DNA of 64,000 nucleotides from positions 5,728,501 to 5,792,500 of the forward strand of contig NZ_BNEA01000015.1 in the NCBI RefSeq assembly GCF_016860525.1. Direction: 5' to 3'. The DNA is from Streptomyces rubradiris. Lineage in GTDB: Bacteria; Actinomycetota; Actinomycetes; Streptomycetales; Streptomycetaceae. The position numbers and the translations under genes were made by a program. The notes under the pieces were generated by a model. That model made no database searches, was not told the origin of the DNA, and saw nothing but the letters and a program-made list of their open reading frames with translations. Below are positions 9,140 through 17,920 of this stretch, one piece after another (position 1 is the stretch's first letter; every line of letters begins with the position of its first letter).

Positions 9140-9303
9140 CTCCGCCCCGCCCTCGCTCGTGTGTGCCTCGGCAGTCTGTCCGAGCTGAGAGCATAGGTGC
9201 CGGTCGGACCGGTGACACCGATGTCGCGACGCCCGATGCCGGCGCCACCCGTGTCAGCGTCACCGACGGCTCAGGGGCTCACAGTACGGACAGGGAGGGG
9301 CAG

Positions 9304-10665
9304 ATGCCGGAGCACGCGGCGACACCGAAGCCGGAACAGGGCCGGGGCCAGGAACAGGACCAGGAACAGGACCAGGAACAAGGCCAGGGCCAGGACCGTC
9401 ACTCCGCGGCCGCGCCACCGGCGGCCGGCGCCCCGGGCCGCACCGGCCCCCTCGTCACCCTTCTCCTCGGCGCCCTCACCGCGACCTCCCCGCTCGCGAT
9501 GGACATGTACCTGCCCGCGCTGCCGCAGGTCACCCGCTCCCTGGACGCCCCCGCCGTCACCGTGCAGCTCACCCTGACCGCCTGCATGGCCGGACTCGCG
9601 CTGGGCCAGCTGATCGTCGGCCCGCTCAGCGACCGCTGGGGACGCCGCCGCCCGCTGCGCGCCGGGCTCGTCATCTACCTGGCCGCCACCGCCCTGTGCG
9701 CCCTCGCCCCCACCGTCGAGGCACTGATCGCGTTCCGCCTGGTGCAGGGCCTGGCCGGCGCGGCCGGGGTGGTCATCGCCCGGGCCGTCGTACGCGACCT
9801 GTACGACGGTGTCGCCATGGCCCGCTTCTTCTCCACCCTGATGCTGATCTCCGGGGCCGCGCCCATCGTGGCGCCGCTCGTCGGCGGGCAGATCCTGCGG
9901 GTGACGGACTGGCGGGGCGTGTTCGTGGTGCTCACGGTGATCGGCGCGCTGCTCACCGCCCTGGTCTGGGTGCGGCTGCCGGAGACCCTGCCCCCGGCCG
10001 AGCGGCACCGCGGCGGCGTCGGCGAGACCCTGCGCGCCATGCGCGGCCTCCTCGCCGACCTGCCCTTCACCGGCTACATGCTCGCCGGCGGCTTCACCTT
10101 CGCCGCGCTGTTCGCCTACATATCGGCCTCCCCGTTCGTCATCCAGGAGATCTACGGCGCCTCCCCGCAGACCTTCAGCCTGCTGTTCGGCCTGAACTCG
10201 GTCGGCCTGGTGGCCGCCGGGCAGATCAACGGCAAGCTGCTGGTCGGCCGGGTCAGCCTGGACAAGGTGTTCGCGGCCGGCCTGGCGGTGGTCGCGCTCG
10301 CCGCGGCCGCCCTGCTGCTGATGGCCACCGGCGTCTTCGGCGACACCGGACTGGTGCCCGTCGCCGCCGCCCTGTTCGTCCTGATGTCCGCGATGGGCGT
10401 CACCCTGCCCAACGCCCAGTCCCTCGCGCTGCTGCGGGTCCGGCACGCCGCCGGCTCCGCCTCCGCGCTGCTCGGCACCTCCTCCTTCCTCGTCGGCGCG
10501 GTGGTCTCCCCGCTCGTCGGCGTCGCCGGAGAGCACACCGCGGTGCCCATGGCCGTGGTCCAGCTGGCCGGAGCACTGGTCGCGGCGGCCTGCTTCGTGG
10601 GAATGTGCCGTCCCCGGACCACACGGGAGACCACCCGTGCGCACGCGGAGGGAGACGCGAGCTGA
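9304..10665 (+). CDS. multidrug efflux MFS transporter, Bcr/CflA family
   Basis: Twelve-helix drug:H+ antiporter of the DHA1 Bcr/CflA group, about 453 residues. Family marks include MDMYLPALPQV in helix 1, the motif-A loop GPLSDRWGRRRPL between helices 2 and 3, and RAVVRDLYDG. The first 35 residues are an unusual hydrophilic Gln/Glu/Asp/Gly-rich cytoplasmic tail encoded by a 12-bp DNA repeat. ATG 9304 is preceded by GGGAGGGGC. Its stop overlaps the start of the following serine hydrolase, so the two are co-translated. Confidence 0.92.
   Translation: MPEHAATPKPEQGRGQEQDQEQDQEQGQGQDRHSAAAPPAAGAPGRTGPLVTLLLGALTATSPLAMDMYLPALPQVTRSLDAPAVTVQLTLTACMAGLALGQLIVGPLSDRWGRRRPLRAGLVIYLAATALCALAPTVEALIAFRLVQGLAGAAGVVIARAVVRDLYDGVAMARFFSTLMLISGAAPIVAPLVGGQILRVTDWRGVFVVLTVIGALLTALVWVRLPETLPPAERHRGGVGETLRAMRGLLADLPFTGYMLAGGFTFAALFAYISASPFVIQEIYGASPQTFSLLFGLNSVGLVAAGQINGKLLVGRVSLDKVFAAGLAVVALAAAALLLMATGVFGDTGLVPVAAALFVLMSAMGVTLPNAQSLALLRVRHAAGSASALLGTSSFLVGAVVSPLVGVAGEHTAVPMAVVQLAGALVAAACFVGMCRPRTTRETTRAHAEGDAS
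9346..9390 (+). repeat. in-frame 12-bp coding repeat in the MFS N-terminus
   Basis: The 12-bp unit CAGGAACAGGAC is repeated about three times with decaying edges and encodes the QEQD tetrapeptide runs of the MFS tail. The unit is a multiple of three, so copy-number change would lengthen or shorten the tail without a frameshift. Confidence 0.7.
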
Positions 10666-11786
10666 GCGCACCGAGACTGCGCGCCGGCACACCGGAACGA
10701 GCCGGGCTCGACCCCGTCGAGCTCGGGCACCTGGTCGCCGAGGTGCACGCCCTCACCGCCGGTGAGCGTCCCTGGGCGGCCGGTGCCGTCGTGCTGGCCG
10801 GCCGCGGGCCCGTGATCGCCGTCGCCGAGGCCGCCGGCTGGGCGGTCCGCTACGCCGGCCACGACCCCGAGACCGGCACCGGCGTCGAGCTGCCGCTCTC
10901 CGCCCGGGTCCCGGCCGCCCTCGACACCCGCTTCGACCTGGCCTCCCTGACCAAGCTGTTCACGTCGGTCGCCGCCGTGCAGCAGATCGAGCGGGGCACC
11001 CTCGGCATCGACGCCCGGGTCGGCGACTACCTGCCCGACTTCCACGCCGCCGCCGAACACGGCGTCACGGTACGGCAGTTGCTCACGCACACCTCCGGGC
11101 TGCGCCCCGAACTGCCGCTGTACGACTGCCCGGACGACGCGTCCCGGTTGGACCTGCTGCGCGCCGAGGCGCCGACGGCCCGGCCGGGCGCGTACCGGTA
11201 CTCCGACCTGAACATGCTGCTGCTCCAGGCCGTCCTGGAGCGGATCACCGGCCGCTCCCTGGACGTCCTGGTGCGGGACGGCATCACCCGGCCGCTCGGC
11301 ATGACCCGCACCGGCTTCGGGCCCTGCCCCGGCGCCGCGGCCACCGAGGACCAGCGGCGGCCGTGGGCCAAGGCCGAGCGGGGGATGCTGCGGGGCGTGG
11401 TCCACGACGAGAACGCCTGGGCGCTCGGCGGGGTCGCCGGACACGCGGGCCTGTTCTCCACCGCGCCCGACCTGGCCGTCTTCTGCCGCGCCCTGCTCGC
11501 CGGCGGCTCCTACGGCCCCGCGCGCATCCTCGGCCCCGACTACGTGGAGCTGCTGTTCACCCCGCCCGGCCTGGGCTTCGTGCTGGACCAGCCGTGGTTC
11601 ATGGGCGAACTGGCGGGCCGCGGCGCGGCGGGCCACACCGGTTTCACCGGCACGTCCCTGGTCCTGGACCCGGCCACCGACACGTTCCTGATCCTCCTGG
11701 CCAACACGGTCCACCCCCGCCGCCGCCCACCCGACAACACCCCGAGAGCGACCTTGGCGACGAGACTGGCGAGAGCGGTGATCTGA
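10662..11786 (+). CDS. serine hydrolase, beta-lactamase/class C family
   Basis: Penicillin-recognising serine hydrolase (beta-lactamase/esterase-like fold), about 374 residues with no signal peptide. The nucleophile motif is SLTK (FDLASLTKLF), the second is YSDLN (YxN type), and the third is HTGFTG in place of KTG. Substrate may be a beta-lactam, ester or D-amino-acid peptide. No ATG or GTG fits the family N-terminus (SAPRLRAGTPERAGLDP); the best start is CTG at 10662, eight nt after GGAGGGAG, giving a CTGA overlap with the MFS stop. A later GTG near 10742 would remove conserved residues. Confidence 0.85.
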   Translation: MSAPRLRAGTPERAGLDPVELGHLVAEVHALTAGERPWAAGAVVLAGRGPVIAVAEAAGWAVRYAGHDPETGTGVELPLSARVPAALDTRFDLASLTKLFTSVAAVQQIERGTLGIDARVGDYLPDFHAAAEHGVTVRQLLTHTSGLRPELPLYDCPDDASRLDLLRAEAPTARPGAYRYSDLNMLLLQAVLERITGRSLDVLVRDGITRPLGMTRTGFGPCPGAAATEDQRRPWAKAERGMLRGVVHDENAWALGGVAGHAGLFSTAPDLAVFCRALLAGGSYGPARILGPDYVELLFTPPGLGFVLDQPWFMGELAGRGAAGHTGFTGTSLVLDPATDTFLILLANTVHPRRRPPDNTPRATLATRLARAVI

Positions 11787-12164
11787 CCGCCCACCCCGTC
11801 ACGTCCGCCCCACGACCGACGACCGGCCGCCGACGCCTTCCCGGCCGACGGACCGACGGCCCGCTGACGCCGCCCACTCGACCGCCCGAGTCGTCACAGG
11901 CAGCCGGGAGCGCCTTCCCGCCCGGCCGAGCCGCGACTCGGAGACGGTGCTTTCCCGACCGGCCGAGCCGCGACTCCGTGACAGCTCCTTCCCGGCCGGT
12001 CGAGTCGCCCTGTCGGGGCGGTTCCCTCCGAACCCGCCGAGCCGCGACTCGGTGACGGCGCCCTTCCGGCCGACCGAGACGGGTGGGCGGGTGGGAAACG
12101 GGGGGGCCGGGGGCGAAGCCCCCCGGGGCGTTCGTGTCGGTGCCGGGCGCCATAGAATCGCCGG
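11787..12164. other. intergenic region with repeat array and a leaderless promoter
   Basis: No gene is visible. The first 130 bases are low-complexity GC-rich sequence, the middle carries the 37-bp array, and the end carries TAGAAT (12153-12158), a -10 element 6 nt before the GTG of the Rsm22-like gene. Confidence 0.6.
11923..12081. repeat. 37-bp degenerate tandem repeat, 4 units plus part
   Basis: Four consecutive 37-bp units start at 11923, 11960, 11997 and 12034, with a partial fifth at 12071. Conserved cores are CGAGCCGCGACTC near the start and CTTCCCGGC near the end; unit 3 is the most diverged. No gene overlaps the array. Confidence 0.8.
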
Positions 12165-13139
12165 GTGAACGACCTCCGCACGGCCCTGGCCGCACTACTG
12201 GACGGCCTGCCCCCCAAGGAGGTCGCCGCCGCCGTCGACCGGCTGATCGCCAACTACCGCGGCGACACCCCCACCCACGCGCCGATCCTCCGCGACCAGG
12301 CGGACGTCGCCGCGTACGCCGCCTACCGCATGCCCGCCACCTTCGAGGCGGTCCGCTCCGCCCTCGCCGCCCTCGCGGACGCCCTCCCCGGCTGGACCCC
12401 CGCCGGCCACACCGACGTCGGCGGCGGCACCGGCGCCGCCACCTGGGCCGTCCAGACGACCTGGCCCGGCGAGCGCGCCGTCACCGTGCTGGACTGGGCC
12501 GAACCCGCCCTCGCCGTCGGCCGCCGGCTCGCCGCCGCCCACCCGGCCCTGAAGGACGCCCGCTGGCGGCGCGCCCGGATCGGCGCGGACCTCACCCTGG
12601 ACGACACCGACCTGGTCACGGTGTCGTACGTGCTCAACGAGCTGACCGAGTCCGACCGCGCCGCCCTCGTCGACGCTGCCGCCCGCGCCGCCCGTACCGT
12701 CGTGATCGTCGAGGCCGGCACCCCGGCCGGTTACGCCCGCGTCATCGAGGCCCGCGACCGGCTGGTCCGGGCCGGTTTCCGGATCGCCGCGCCCTGCCCG
12801 CACAGCGCCGCCTGCCCCATCGCGCCCGGCAGCGACTGGTGCCACTTCTCCGCCCGGGTCGGCCGCTCCTCCCTGCACCGCCAGGTCAAGGGCGGCTCCC
12901 TGGCGTACGAGGACGAGAAGTTCTCCTACGTCGCCGCGACCCGGCTGCCCGCCGAACCGGCCCCCGCCCGGGTGGTCCGCCGCCCGCAGATCCGCAAGGG
13001 CCAGGTACTGCTCGACCTGTGCGAGGCCGACGAGCGGCTGCGCCGCAGCACGGTCACCAAGCGCCACGGCGACCTGTACAAGGCCGCCCGGGACGCCGAC
13101 TGGGGCGACGCCTGGCCGCCGTACGACTCCGTGTCGTAG
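12165..13139 (+). CDS. Rsm22-like small-subunit rRNA methyltransferase
   Basis: Rsm22-family protein of 324 residues, related to mitochondrial ribosome-associated methyltransferases; expected to bind SAM and act on the ribosome, which is inferred from the family. The SAM-binding glycine loop is HTDVGGGTGAATWAV (near residues 84-97) with the acidic second strand VLDWAEPAL. A cysteine cluster, CPHSAACPIAPGSDWCHF (near 210-225), fits the metal-binding site of the family, followed by the typical RVGRSSLHRQVKGG and YEDEKFSY. GTG start with a -10 box 6 nt upstream indicates a leaderless mRNA. Confidence 0.88.
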   Translation: MNDLRTALAALLDGLPPKEVAAAVDRLIANYRGDTPTHAPILRDQADVAAYAAYRMPATFEAVRSALAALADALPGWTPAGHTDVGGGTGAATWAVQTTWPGERAVTVLDWAEPALAVGRRLAAAHPALKDARWRRARIGADLTLDDTDLVTVSYVLNELTESDRAALVDAAARAARTVVIVEAGTPAGYARVIEARDRLVRAGFRIAAPCPHSAACPIAPGSDWCHFSARVGRSSLHRQVKGGSLAYEDEKFSYVAATRLPAEPAPARVVRRPQIRKGQVLLDLCEADERLRRSTVTKRHGDLYKAARDADWGDAWPPYDSVS

Positions 13140-13169
13140 CCGCCGCCCCGGCTTGTTACTTTCGGTCCC

Positions 13170-13859
13170 ATGGTCAGCAAGCCCGCCCCCGACGCCACCC
13201 GCCGCAGCGAGAAGTCCCGCCGGGCGATCTACGCCGCCGCCCTCTCCCTGGTCGCGGAGGTCGGCTACCCGAAGACCACGGTGGAGGGCATCGCCGCCCG
13301 CGCCGGGGTCGGCAAGCAGACCATCTACCGCTGGTGGTCCTCCAAGGCGGACGTCCTGCTGGAGGCATTCCTGGACCTCGCCGAACAGACGGCTCGGGAG
13401 GCCGGACACGACACGGCCGGGTACGAGGCGGCCAGGCAGGGCACGGCCGGACCCGGCACGCCCGGGGACGAGACCGCCGCGGACCAGACCGCCGGCATCC
13501 CGGACACCGGCGACCTGGCCGCCGACCTCAAGGCGGTGCTGCGCGCCACGGTGGACGAGCTGCTCGACCCCCGCTTCGACGCACCGGCGCGCGCGCTGAC
13601 CGCGGAGGGCGTCGTCAACGAGCAGCTCGGCCGCGTCTTCGTGTCCCGGCTCCTGGAACCGCAGCTCCAGCTGTACGTCGCCCGGCTGCGCTCGGCGCAG
13701 GAGGCCGGGCAGGTACGGCGCGACGTGGATCCCCGGATCGCCCTGGAACTGTTCGTGTCGCCGCTCGCCCAGCGCTGGCTCCAGCACACCGGCCCGATCA
13801 CCTACGACTACACGGACACCCTGGTCGACTACGCCCTGTACGGCCTGGCGCCGCGTTGA
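13170..13859 (+). CDS. TetR/AcrR family transcriptional regulator
   Basis: DNA-binding repressor-type protein of 229 residues. The N-terminal TetR helix-turn-helix is clear ([20 protein letters not shown], residues about 34-53) after [17 protein letters not shown] low-complexity linker rich in Gly, Ala, Thr and Asp (about 75-110) separates it from the ligand-binding helices, longer than usual for the family. No dedicated efflux gene is adjacent; it follows the Rsm22-like gene by 30 bp. TACTTT (13157-13162) lies 7 nt before the ATG, suggesting its own leaderless transcript. Confidence 0.92.
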   Translation: MVSKPAPDATRRSEKSRRAIYAAALSLVAEVGYPKTTVEGIAARAGVGKQTIYRWWSSKADVLLEAFLDLAEQTAREAGHDTAGYEAARQGTAGPGTPGDETAADQTAGIPDTGDLAADLKAVLRATVDELLDPRFDAPARALTAEGVVNEQLGRVFVSRLLEPQLQLYVARLRSAQEAGQVRRDVDPRIALELFVSPLAQRWLQHTGPITYDYTDTLVDYALYGLAPR

Positions 13860-13974
13860 CCGCCCGTACCCCTGCCGGTGACAGTCGGCCACTCGCCTGC
13901 GCCGACCCCCCGGTCCACGCGAAGATGGGACGATAAGGCATGCTGTCCGCTACACCAGCGAGGCGAGGGGATAG

Positions 13975-14712
13975 ATGAGCGGGACGTTCGGCGGCCGGTC
14001 GGGCCGGCAGGGCAAACTCTCCCAGTGGCTGCGCGGACGCCGCCCGAAGGAGGGCGCCGCCGACGACGGCGGTCGCGAGACCCTGCTGCTCGCCGCCGCC
14101 GGCGCGGGTCTGCCGCTCGCCCCCGCCGCGCACCCCGCGCCCGGCTACCGCTGCTCCTGCGACCGCGTCGGCTGTCCCACCCCCGCCCGGCACCCGGTGT
14201 CGTTCGCCTGGCAGACGCAGTCCACCACCGACCGCGCGCAGATCGAGCGCTGGGCCCGGCACCAGCCGCAGGCGAACTTCATCACCGCCACCGGCATGGT
14301 GCACGACGTCCTCGACGTGCCCCTGGAGGCCGGCCGGGAGGCCCTTCAGCGGCTGCTCGGCGCCGGGATCGAGGTCGGTCCGGTCGCCGAGAGCGACGAC
14401 GGCCGCATGCTGTTCTTCACCCTCACCCGGGGCACCCCGGAGGACGAGGACGAGTGGTGGCCCTGCGAGCTGGACTGCCATCCGGAGACGATGGACGAGC
14501 ATCCCGGCCTGCGCTGGCACTGCCGGGGCTCCTACGTCCTCGTACCGCCCGCCCGGCTGCCCGGCGACGACGACCAGCGGGTGCGCTGGGTGCGCGGCCC
14601 GGAGCACGCGCTGCCCGATCCGCTGAGCCTGCTGGAGGCGCTCACCGACGCCTGCGCCCGGCACGGTGCCGAGGCCGACCACCCGGGCGCGGCCTGGCCC
14701 CTGCGCCACTGA
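13975..14712 (+). CDS. bifunctional DNA primase/polymerase N-terminal-like protein
   Basis: A 245-residue cytoplasmic protein resembling the prim-pol-like proteins that Streptomyces genomes encode as stand-alone chromosomal genes. It has a Cys-rich segment (YRCSCDRVGCPTPARHP, about 55-71) and a core with NFITATGMVHDVLDVPLEAG. The acidic prim-pol triad is not evident: the DVLDVP stretch would be the first pair but a later catalytic Asp is unclear, so polymerase activity is doubtful. RBS GAGGCGAGG precedes the ATG. No replication or plasmid genes are nearby, so it does not mark a mobile element. Confidence 0.7.
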   Translation: MSGTFGGRSGRQGKLSQWLRGRRPKEGAADDGGRETLLLAAAGAGLPLAPAAHPAPGYRCSCDRVGCPTPARHPVSFAWQTQSTTDRAQIERWARHQPQANFITATGMVHDVLDVPLEAGREALQRLLGAGIEVGPVAESDDGRMLFFTLTRGTPEDEDEWWPCELDCHPETMDEHPGLRWHCRGSYVLVPPARLPGDDDQRVRWVRGPEHALPDPLSLLEALTDACARHGAEADHPGAAWPLRH

Positions 14713-14723
14713 AACCGGCGCCC

Positions 14724-14819
14724 CCAACCGACTTCACCACTCGGTTCCCAACCGACATCACCGCCCGGTTCCCAACCGACTTCACCGCCCGGCGCCCGGC
14801 CGACTCCGCCGACCGGTCC
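14724..14819. repeat. 24-bp tandem repeat, 4 units
   Basis: Four contiguous 24-bp units (14724, 14748, 14772, 14796) share the core CCAACCGACTTCACCGCC. They fill nearly all of the gap between the converging prim-pol-like gene and the lipoprotein gene. Confidence 0.85.
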
Positions 14820-14827
14820 GCCGCGGT

Positions 14828-15820
14828 TCAGCCGCCCTGCGCGGACGTCAGTCCCTGCACCCGCCCCAGCATCCGTACCGGCCCGCCGCCGGCCGGGTCG
14901 AGCACGGCCTCGTTGGCGATGGACTCCATCGTCAGGGACTGCTTCACCTCGCCCTTGATCAGGGCCCGCACGTCGTTGTTGGGGATCGGCACGGTGGCGC
15001 CGGTCGCGGCGGTCCGCTTCTCGTAGTGGTGCGTGGTGAAGAACACCAGCGCCCCGCCGTCCGCCGTGCGCAGCGCGAGCGGCGCGTAGGCGCCGTGGGT
15101 CAGCGGTTCGTCGATGAACTGCCGGACCAGGCCGGGCTTCTCGGCCTCCTTCTTCCGGGCCGCGCGCAGCCCGCTGGTGTCGCGGCCGTCCGCGAAGGCC
15201 GTCCCGCCGTTCTTCAGGTAGGCCGCGTACGACTTGCTCAACTCGTCGGGGCGGACGGCCAGTCCAGTGGTGTCGGCGGGCACGGCCTCGGCCCGGCCGT
15301 CCGCGTCCTTCTTGAACTCCGGTACGGTGCCGGGCGCCATGAGGGTCAGATAGGCCACCCGCCACCGCTCGCCGAGGTCGCCGCGGGTGAACACGAGCAC
15401 CCAGCGGACGTCGCCGCCCTTGTTGCCCCGGGCGTCGGCGACGAACCAGCGGGGCCAGCCGGCCTTCTTGACGATCGTGATCTTCACGTCCGTCAGGGTC
15501 AGCGGGGTGTGGGCCGGGTTGCCGGAGGGACTGTTGACGCGCCCCGCCTTCAGCCGGGCGGAGTCGATGTCGGCGAGGGCGCCGGTGACATAGGGGGCGT
15601 CCACGGAGCTGTCGTAGGTCTTGTCGGCCTTGTTGTACGCGTCCGTGAACGCGGCGACGGCCTTGGCGGCCTCGGCGCGGGTGGCGGCGGGGAGCACCTC
15701 GCGCTCCCCGTGCACCACCACGCATCCGCTCGCCGTCAGCGACAAAGCGGTCAGCGCGGCCGCTATGAGTGCGTTCCGGTCACGCCTGCGAGGCCGCCGA
15801 GGGCTGCGTTCCCTGCTCAT
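14828..15820 (-). CDS. lipoprotein of unknown function, fourth gene of the efe operon
   Basis: Exported lipoprotein of 330 residues. An arginine-rich start is followed by a hydrophobic core and a lipobox, LTASGC (Cys near 33). The mature part has two similar alpha/beta halves, each with a tryptophan-rich strand pattern (WPRWFVAD and WVLVFTRGDLGERW). I do not recognise a characterised family. Its start overlaps the end of efeU by 41 bp, and it is on the same strand, so it is very likely co-transcribed with efeOBU. A role in iron uptake is only inferred from position. Confidence 0.85.
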   Translation of the reverse strand: MSRERSPRRPRRRDRNALIAAALTALSLTASGCVVVHGEREVLPAATRAEAAKAVAAFTDAYNKADKTYDSSVDAPYVTGALADIDSARLKAGRVNSPSGNPAHTPLTLTDVKITIVKKAGWPRWFVADARGNKGGDVRWVLVFTRGDLGERWRVAYLTLMAPGTVPEFKKDADGRAEAVPADTTGLAVRPDELSKSYAAYLKNGGTAFADGRDTSGLRAARKKEAEKPGLVRQFIDEPLTHGAYAPLALRTADGGALVFFTTHHYEKRTAATGATVPIPNNDVRALIKGEVKQSLTMESIANEAVLDPAGGGPVRMLGRVQGLTSAQGG

Positions 15821-16652
15821 CGGGCTCCTTCACCTTCCCCTTCCCGGAGGCGAACCCTACCGGGGAGAGGAACAGCGCGAGCACCGGGACCAGATACAGC
15901 GCCCACACCGTGACCTGGACGACCGTCGGATCCGGCTGGAAGTTGAACACGCCCTTCAGCAGCGTCCCGTACCAGCTGTCCGGCGGGATGGCACCGCTGA
16001 TGTCGAACGCCAGGTCGTTCAGGCCCGGCACCCAGTCGGCCTCCTGGAGGTCGTGGAAGCCGTACGCCAGCACGCCCGCCGCGACCACGACCAGCATGCC
16101 GCCGGTCCAGGTGAAGAACTTCGCCAGGTTGATCTTCAGCGCGCCCCGGTAGAACAGCCAGCCCAGGAGCACCGCCGTGGCCAGGCCCAGGGCGACCCCG
16201 ATCAGCGGGCGCGGGGTGCCGTCGGAGGCGGCGTGCACCGACGCCCACACGAACAGGGCGGTCTCCAGCCCCTCCCGGCCCACGGCGAGGAACGCGGTGG
16301 CGACCAGCGCGCCGGTGCCGAGCTTGAGTGCCGCGTCCAGCTTGCCGTGCAGTTCGGACCTCAGGTGCCGGGCGGTGCGCCGCATCCAGAACACCATCCA
16401 GGTCACCAGGCCGACGGCGATGATCGACAGGGAACCGCCGAGCGCCTCCTGCGCCTGGAAGGTCAGTTCCTGCGAGCCGAACTCCAGGGCGCAGCCGAAG
16501 CCCATGGCGATGGCGACGGCGACCCCGATGCCGGTCCAGAGAGGCTTGAGGGCGTCCCGGCGGCCGGTCTTGACCAGGTAGGCGATCAGGATGCAGACGA
16601 CGAGCGACGCCTCCAGTCCCTCGCGCAGGCCGATCAGGTAGTTGGAGAACAC
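15780..16652 (-). CDS. efeU: iron permease, FTR1/EfeU family
   Basis: Seven-helix inner-membrane iron permease, 290 residues. Both REGLE iron-binding motifs are present, in LREGLEASLV (residues about 9-18) and AVGREGLETALFV (about 122-134), the pair required in FTR1/EfeU. It starts with GTG three nt after the efeB stop. Together with EfeO and EfeB it forms the elemental ferrous-iron uptake route that works at low pH or in air; here it probably responds to iron through the box upstream of efeO. Confidence 0.96.
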   Translation of the reverse strand: MFSNYLIGLREGLEASLVVCILIAYLVKTGRRDALKPLWTGIGVAVAIAMGFGCALEFGSQELTFQAQEALGGSLSIIAVGLVTWMVFWMRRTARHLRSELHGKLDAALKLGTGALVATAFLAVGREGLETALFVWASVHAASDGTPRPLIGVALGLATAVLLGWLFYRGALKINLAKFFTWTGGMLVVVAAGVLAYGFHDLQEADWVPGLNDLAFDISGAIPPDSWYGTLLKGVFNFQPDPTVVQVTVWALYLVPVLALFLSPVGFASGKGKVKEPDEQGTQPSAASQA

Positions 16653-16655
16653 GGG

Positions 16656-17906
16656 CTACGCCTCCTTCGAGAACAGCGTCCGGCCCCACCAGTCGCCGGA
16701 GTCCCGGACGCCGGGCGGGATCGCGAAGACCGCCGAACCCACGTGCTGGATGTACTCGTTGAGCGCGTCGTGCGCGGCCAGCTTGCGCTGGAGCGGGATG
16801 AAGCCCTTGCGCACGTCCCGCTGGTAGGCCAGGAAGAACAGGCCGGCGTCGAGCCGGCCGAGGCCGTCGGTGCCGTCGGTGAAGGAGTAGCCCCGGCGCA
16901 GGATGGTGATCCCGCCGTTGGAGTCCGGGTGCGAGAGCCGGACGTGCGCGTCCGGCTTCATCGCCTTCAGGAACGGCTCGTCGTGCTCCTTGGCCTTGCC
17001 GACCGGGGCGCCCTCGCGCTTGTCCCGGCCGAAGACGTCCTCCTGCTCCTGGAGCGAGGTGCGGTCCCAGGTCTCGATGTTCATCCGGATCCGCCGGGCG
17101 ACCAGGTACGAGCCTCCGGTCATCCATGCCGGGCCGTCCCCGGCGCCGACCCACACGTGCTCGTCCAGCCGGCCGGTCTCGGTGCCCGCGATGTTGCGGG
17201 TGCCGTCCTTGAAGCCGAAGAGGTTGCGCGGGGTCTGCGCGCCCGGGGTGGTCGAGGAGGTCTTGCCGAAGCCGAGCTGAGACCAGCGCACGGCCACCTT
17301 GCCGAAGCCGATGCGGGCGAGGTTGCGGATGGCGTGCACGGCCACCTGCGGGTCGTCGGCGCACGCCTGGACGCACAGGTCGCCGCCGGTGCGGGAGCGT
17401 TCCAGGTTGTCGCCGGGGAACTTGGGCAGGTCGACCAGGGCCTCGGGCCGCCGGTCCTTCAGCCCGAACCTGTCGAACAGCGACGGACCGAAGCCGATGG
17501 TCAGCGTCAGCCGGGACGGATCGAGGCCGAGCGCCTCCCCGGTGTCGTCCGGCGGGGCCTCGGGGAGCCCGCCGTAGGCGCCCTCGCCGACCGGCTGGCC
17601 GGCGGTCATCCGGCGGGCCGCCTCGGTCCAGTCCTTCAGCAACTGGACGAACGCCTCGCGGTCGTCGGTCTTGACGTCGAACGCGGCGAAGTGCAGCCGG
17701 TCCTGCACCGGGGTGGCGATGCCGGCCTGGTGGGCGCCGTGGAAGTCCACCGCGCCGCCCGCCTCGCCGGCCGCCGGGTCCCTGTCGTCGCCCGACTGGG
17801 CCACGGCCACGGCCCCGCCGGCCACGGCGGCCCCGAGCGCGAGCCCGGCACCGCCCCAGCCGATCAGCGCCCGGCGCGACGGATTGCTCCCCTGGGTGTC
17901 GGTCAT
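16656..17906 (-). CDS. efeB: deferrochelatase/peroxidase EfeB, DyP type
   Basis: Heme-dependent dye-decolorising peroxidase secreted by the Tat pathway; 416 residues. The twin-arginine signal is visible (NPSRRALIGWGGAG). The DyP motif GxxDG appears as GFKDGTRNIAGTE with its catalytic Asp, and the proximal heme histidine is in HVRLSHPDSN. The family oxidises ferrous iron or releases iron from heme for import by EfeU. ATG 17906 has AAGGGAAGG upstream; the open frame extends further upstream but overlaps efeO, so the earlier starts are rejected. It lies 14 nt after efeO. Confidence 0.96.
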   Translation of the reverse strand: MTDTQGSNPSRRALIGWGGAGLALGAAVAGGAVAVAQSGDDRDPAAGEAGGAVDFHGAHQAGIATPVQDRLHFAAFDVKTDDREAFVQLLKDWTEAARRMTAGQPVGEGAYGGLPEAPPDDTGEALGLDPSRLTLTIGFGPSLFDRFGLKDRRPEALVDLPKFPGDNLERSRTGGDLCVQACADDPQVAVHAIRNLARIGFGKVAVRWSQLGFGKTSSTTPGAQTPRNLFGFKDGTRNIAGTETGRLDEHVWVGAGDGPAWMTGGSYLVARRIRMNIETWDRTSLQEQEDVFGRDKREGAPVGKAKEHDEPFLKAMKPDAHVRLSHPDSNGGITILRRGYSFTDGTDGLGRLDAGLFFLAYQRDVRKGFIPLQRKLAAHDALNEYIQHVGSAVFAIPPGVRDSGDWWGRTLFSKEA

Positions 17907-17920
17907 CGCCCTTCCCTTGC

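Noticed and set aside
13975..14712. Plasmid or phage replication module from the prim-pol-like gene
   Set aside because: No integrase, helicase, repeats of att type or other replication gene accompanies it, and such stand-alone genes are common in streptomycete chromosomes.
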